A stretch of DNA of 64,000 nt from Gymnothorax reevesii. Its lineage: Eukaryota; Chordata; Actinopteri; Anguilliformes; Muraenidae. The DNA is taken from assembly GCA_029721435.1 (NCBI GenBank), contig CM056592.1:37335611-37399610 (forward strand), read 5' to 3'. Below the pieces are notes generated by a model, which saw only the letters and a list, made by a program, of their open reading frames with translations, did not search any database and was not told where the DNA came from. Positions 60,200 through 64,000 of the stretch are shown piece by piece; positions within the stretch are counted from its first letter, which is position 1; each line of letters starts with the position of its first letter. A program made the position numbers and the translations under genes.

Positions 60200-61080
60200 T
60201 GGCTGGCCAAGGTAAAGAGAAGCTTACCGATAGGTGCAGGCCATCAATTATTTGTGAGCTGTTCTACTACAACCCATCACATAAGAAGACAAGAAATAAG
60301 AATCTAATGCAGGCTGTGTTACCTTCGCCTCTTTGATACAATCAGGAGAAAGGCTAGCTAACCAAAATATCTTCCTTGGACATTTGATTGGTAACAATGT
60401 TTCCCATAAATCTTCACAGCAGGAAGGCAAGAATAGGGTTATTTCCCATAATATTAACAGAAAATACGTTGACAGACTGTTTAAATGTTAAAATGCTAGT
60501 CGCTAGTCAGAGATTTGTTAAACATTGGTGCAATTAGTAATGTGAGAATACCGTCTGATGTAGAAAATCAGCTACGGTCTTCTGATCACAGCGATGACAT
60601 CTCTGGTAACATTATTGTAAGTGCATGGGACTGCATCAATGACACTTTTGCCTTTGTCACATGCAGACCCCCTGTATTTCTGCCCCCGGTGGGTTGGACA
60701 AAATAACGTAAGCACCATGAACAATGGCTTTGACGTTGAAGTCTCTGAAGTACATTTATAAAAGCAACTCCATAAATTTAAATATGGATTCAGAGAATAT
60801 TTCTACATATAAGAGGTCTAACCAGCTCATGAAAATCTTACCGGGGTAAGCATGAGGGCAATACTTACACAGTTCGAAAGAGGCCAAATGTTCGGTGCCA
60901 AAGTGCAGGCTCATCAGATTCAAAAATGGCAAAATTACTGAAGGCGGCGTGGGGAACAAGTAATGGCATATGTCCACAACCAAAGAGTGCAACGATGAAA
61001 AAGATCTGTGGCTGCCAATTCGAAGCTCTACAACAGGGACAGATGGACACTTGATATTACGGTAGCTAATAACCACAGAT
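60200..61080 (-). other. Unrecognised segment with several minus-strand splice-donor motifs
   Basis: Minus-strand donors CCG|GTAAGA (near 60844), GTGTAAGTATT (near 60866) and CGGTAAGC (near 60226) lie in or beside short open frames (60756-61076, 60248-60430). No protein family recognised. It could be an eroded intron-containing transposon gene or coincidence. Confidence 0.2.
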
Positions 61081-62135
61081 AGACAGCACTAACAATCTCC
61101 GCAGATTTCAATCAATCCATATTTGAATCAGTTTCAACATAAACAGTACGCCCTGAGCTTTATAAAGCTGCTATTAATGCCAGTGTAATGGATGATTTGA
61201 CCACAGGCTCTAGAAAATCCCAGGAATTACCCCTTATTTCCCTGCAATTGAAGCAATTCTGAAAATCTCAGCAGGAGCCAGGCAAAATCCTGGCATGAGT
61301 CTGCGACAGGCTTTTCTCAGACTCAGCTCCATATTTATGCAAGCAAATGACCACCTTCTGCCCTAATTCTATTAGCGATAGCTTTCTGTCATGTCAAAAA
61401 AAAAAGAAGGTTGAATACAGCAAATGCATATTCTCTGCAAACTTACCCAGTTACTGCCTAAAATATTTTCTGTCATCAGGAATACAGTCTTTTGCTGACT
61501 TATATTTTTATTCTTCAGCTGTCTCTATGTACCAAGTTTTCGGCATAACTTCCCAACTTCGGCCTATGCATAATCTTATTATGCTGTATAAAGGTTAAGT
61601 CTTTCTTCACCTATATTTTTTAATTGCAATTACACGGTGAGTGCATATGACATTTAGCAACCTTGCAGAAGTGGACAAAGATTATTGAAGGGGGAGCAGA
61701 GAGATTATTGCAGTTGTGCGCTTTGGTAATGAACAAACTGCATGAGCTCTGTGCAACTGTCACATCACAGGAAAGCCAAAATCGGGCCTTTGGGTGTCGG
61801 CAGCCTTTCCACACACCAAACTCTCTCACATCTGGAGACGGGCGACCGACAAGGACAATGTTTACAGCAAGACAGCTGAAGGACTTCAGTGGCAGAGTGT
61901 GATTTTTTTTTCAACTTCATTAAAAAAGAATCCAGCTAACAAAAAATTTTTCCATTAAAAATTGTGTAATGCAGTAATGCAGGTTGGTTCAACCTCTAAA
62001 AAAAGACTTCTTTGAAGACTCAGATATTCAAAACAACGGACAGGCATGAGAGACGGGCGAAATCCCCAAAGAAGAGAAACTGAAGAATAAGAGCATGTGA
62101 AAAACAAATGCAAAGACCAAGCAAGGACAGAAACC
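61081..62135. other. Unassigned intronic DNA
   Basis: Nothing recognised. Confidence 0.4.
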
Positions 62136-62148
62136 GGGGGGGGGGGGG
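62136..62148. repeat. G13 homopolymer
   Basis: Thirteen consecutive G. Confidence 0.95.
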
Positions 62149-62465
62149 TTCAAACAACAGAACAGAACACAAGAGACAATGAGAACAGAATCAATTAATT
62201 AAGACAAACAGTGGCAAGGCAAAAACTAGGATGACACCCACTGGAGAGACGCTGATGAAACAGTGACGACGGCAGTATGACCCACTCTAGTTACCGTATT
62301 ACGGTTCCACAGTAGGTTATTTAAGATCTCACCTCACTCAGACTACAGCTTATGCAGGTTTTTACCTTCATTTAGTATGTATATGATGTCACAAGGCCAA
62401 TTAATGGTTTTAAACCCTCTAGCACAGCAACAAGACCTACAGAAACAATACTAACAGGTACGGGA

Positions 62466-62545
62466 ACCACCACTACTACTACCATTACCAATACAACTAC
62501 TACTACAACTACACCAGCTACTGCAACAGCAACTGCTGCCATAAC
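62466..62545. repeat. ACT/ACA trinucleotide-rich tract
   Basis: Imperfect trinucleotide repeats (ACC ACT ACT ACT ACC..., ACA ACT ACT ACT ACA). Confidence 0.8.
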
Positions 62546-62548
62546 AAC

Positions 62549-64000
62549 TTATGTGCCAGATAAATTACGTTAATATATATTTTCCATTTCAATTCAATCA
62601 GTTCAAACATTATTGTAGTCTGCTGTGATTTTTAAATTCAAAATGTTGATTTAAACTCATGTTTTAAATGAAAACGATATTAATTGCTCTTGCATCACAT
62701 ACGTAGATACTCAGAATGCTCAACTCTGGACAATGTAGGCCTTTCACATAATTGTTGAAAATTGTTGTGAGTGGGATGAATTCAAAAGTGGAATTTTATT
62801 ACCGATCACTTCTCCGCACGATTTTCTCTATGGATGAAGCTGCTGCTCTTATGGCTGCTCTCCTGTCACTAAAGTGGTAGCGAATGCCATTGCTTTACAT
62901 TTTGTTTTATTTATCTTTTTTTTGGCCTTTGCCCTAGTTCTCGTAAGTCTTCATACACAGGCTTGTAAATCATTCCTGATAAGGAGTCTGCCAAATTAAT
63001 TAAATGAATTAATAACTGCTTCACCAGTTTCTGAATATAGTACATTCAGTGCTTTTAAATTATTTACCCATCGTATTAGACATTCAATTTACAATTCTTG
63101 GCTATGCTTGCAAGGATTACAAACGTATAGAGATTAAACAGAAAATTGAATACTTATTAAAATGACATTTTCTGACTCTTGGAGCCAGATACCGAATATT
63201 GAAATGATATGCTTGAAGACCCCAGTAATTGTGTTTTGAGAGAAGTACAGTAATGCTAATAGCCTCGACATATTATGGCACAATTACACAAAATGTAATG
63301 ATTATTGCAAATGGCAGCTATGAGAAGCTCCCACTAACACTGATTTTCTTTTCCCTCAGTTTTAAAGTTTAGAAAATAACACTGGAAGCTGCTCGGAACG
63401 TTCCAGAAATCGGCAGGTGAGGCACCATGTAAGACAGCCCCAGTGCAGGAGAGGAGCCGCATCTTTCATCTGAGTATCGGAGCCATGATTACGGCAGAAG
63501 ACGGAGCTCGGGGATTAAGCAGCGCATCTCAAGCCTCGTCATCGCTCCTTTAGATTCTTAACGTTTTCTTTCAATTCCCTGCAGGTCAGAGCCACATGAG
63601 AGTGACGTCTCGGAAGTCACATCTCAGAATAAAAGTTAAAATAAATAAATAAATACATCTCAAATGCCCTAATCAGTTCAGTATCTTGCTCCTCTCAAAG
63701 TTAGCATTTTGCATTAGAGTATCAGACCGCCTCAGAAACGAGCAACGACGTCGCTCATGTGGGATTTAACTCTTTCGCGAGACTCGGCCCGGGCAGGCCA
63801 CGAAGCATAAATGTGTTTTTATATCGTCAAATATTGTGCTGTGTTGTTGTAGAATTATGTATCGTTTTAAATGCTGAGGAATTCTGTCAATGAAGCAAAG
63901 GAGTTTTGAAAGTGACTTTATTATACGCAAATACGATTGCACACCAACGCAGGGAAATGGAAGGGAATATTGGAAAATTTAGCAACAGACGGGGGGAAAG
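62549..64000. other. Unassigned intronic DNA
   Basis: No gene or repeat recognised apart from a short AAAT run (63640-63655). Confidence 0.4.

Overview
This is AT-rich vertebrate nuclear DNA, almost certainly from a teleost fish. The evidence is several Tc1-like DD34E transposase relics (one with Sleeping Beauty-type IR/DR ends), a tRNA-derived SINE with the tail sequence common in fish genomes, L1- and CR1-like LINE relics, many palindromic MITEs and abundant (CA)n and (AAAT)n tracts. There is no operon, phage, CRISPR or other prokaryotic feature.

Only one host coding segment is supported. It is a 186-bp internal exon on the minus strand (22902-23087) with consensus splice sites, encoding 62 residues of carbonic anhydrase-related protein 10 (ca10, a or b paralogue). 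The rest of the window reads as two very large introns of that gene: 23088-64000 is upstream of the exon in the transcript and 1-22901 is downstream.

Layout in + coordinates. 1-1395: Tc1 element with two in-frame stops. 2411-4240: large foldback element with a minisatellite in one arm. 5297-5516 and 22281-22512: two copies of a palindromic MITE with a telomere-like centre. 8330-8660, 21455-21560 and 27466-27815: tRNA-derived SINE copies. 10995-11440: two MITEs side by side. 13900-14111: second copy of the TTAA MITE, followed by a CpG-rich patch (14170-14580) with splice-donor motifs. 19158-19351: hAT-type MITE. 22902-23087: ca10 exon. 25602-27375: two copies of an unrecognised ~385-bp sequence. 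28113-28835: third TTAA MITE copy, then an LTR-like segment. 32741-33966: Helitron-like repeat and a Tc1 relic. 34690-35390: degenerate minisatellite with a TTAA MITE inserted in it. 39755-49350: dense, partly nested transposon cluster (Tc1, CR1-like LINE, second LINE, L1, Tc1, LINE tail, Tc1). 50295-51658: solo-LTR-like segment with two strong hairpins, a perfect 40-bp duplication and two hairpin-ended repeats. 54400-56425: MITE and a long-TIR Tc1/mariner element. 56843-58420: repeat with three internal 152-bp units, then a direct-repeat-flanked element. 58421-64000: mostly unassigned intron.

No transposase or reverse transcriptase here is intact, so every element is presumably non-autonomous or dead. 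The most unusual structures are the foldback element, the TTAA palindrome family (one copy can be 'un-inserted' from a minisatellite to show its TTAA duplication), the two unrecognised 385-bp copies, the double-hairpin LTR-like segment and the isolated CpG-rich patch. Family names rest on motif recognition by eye, and conservation claims are untested.
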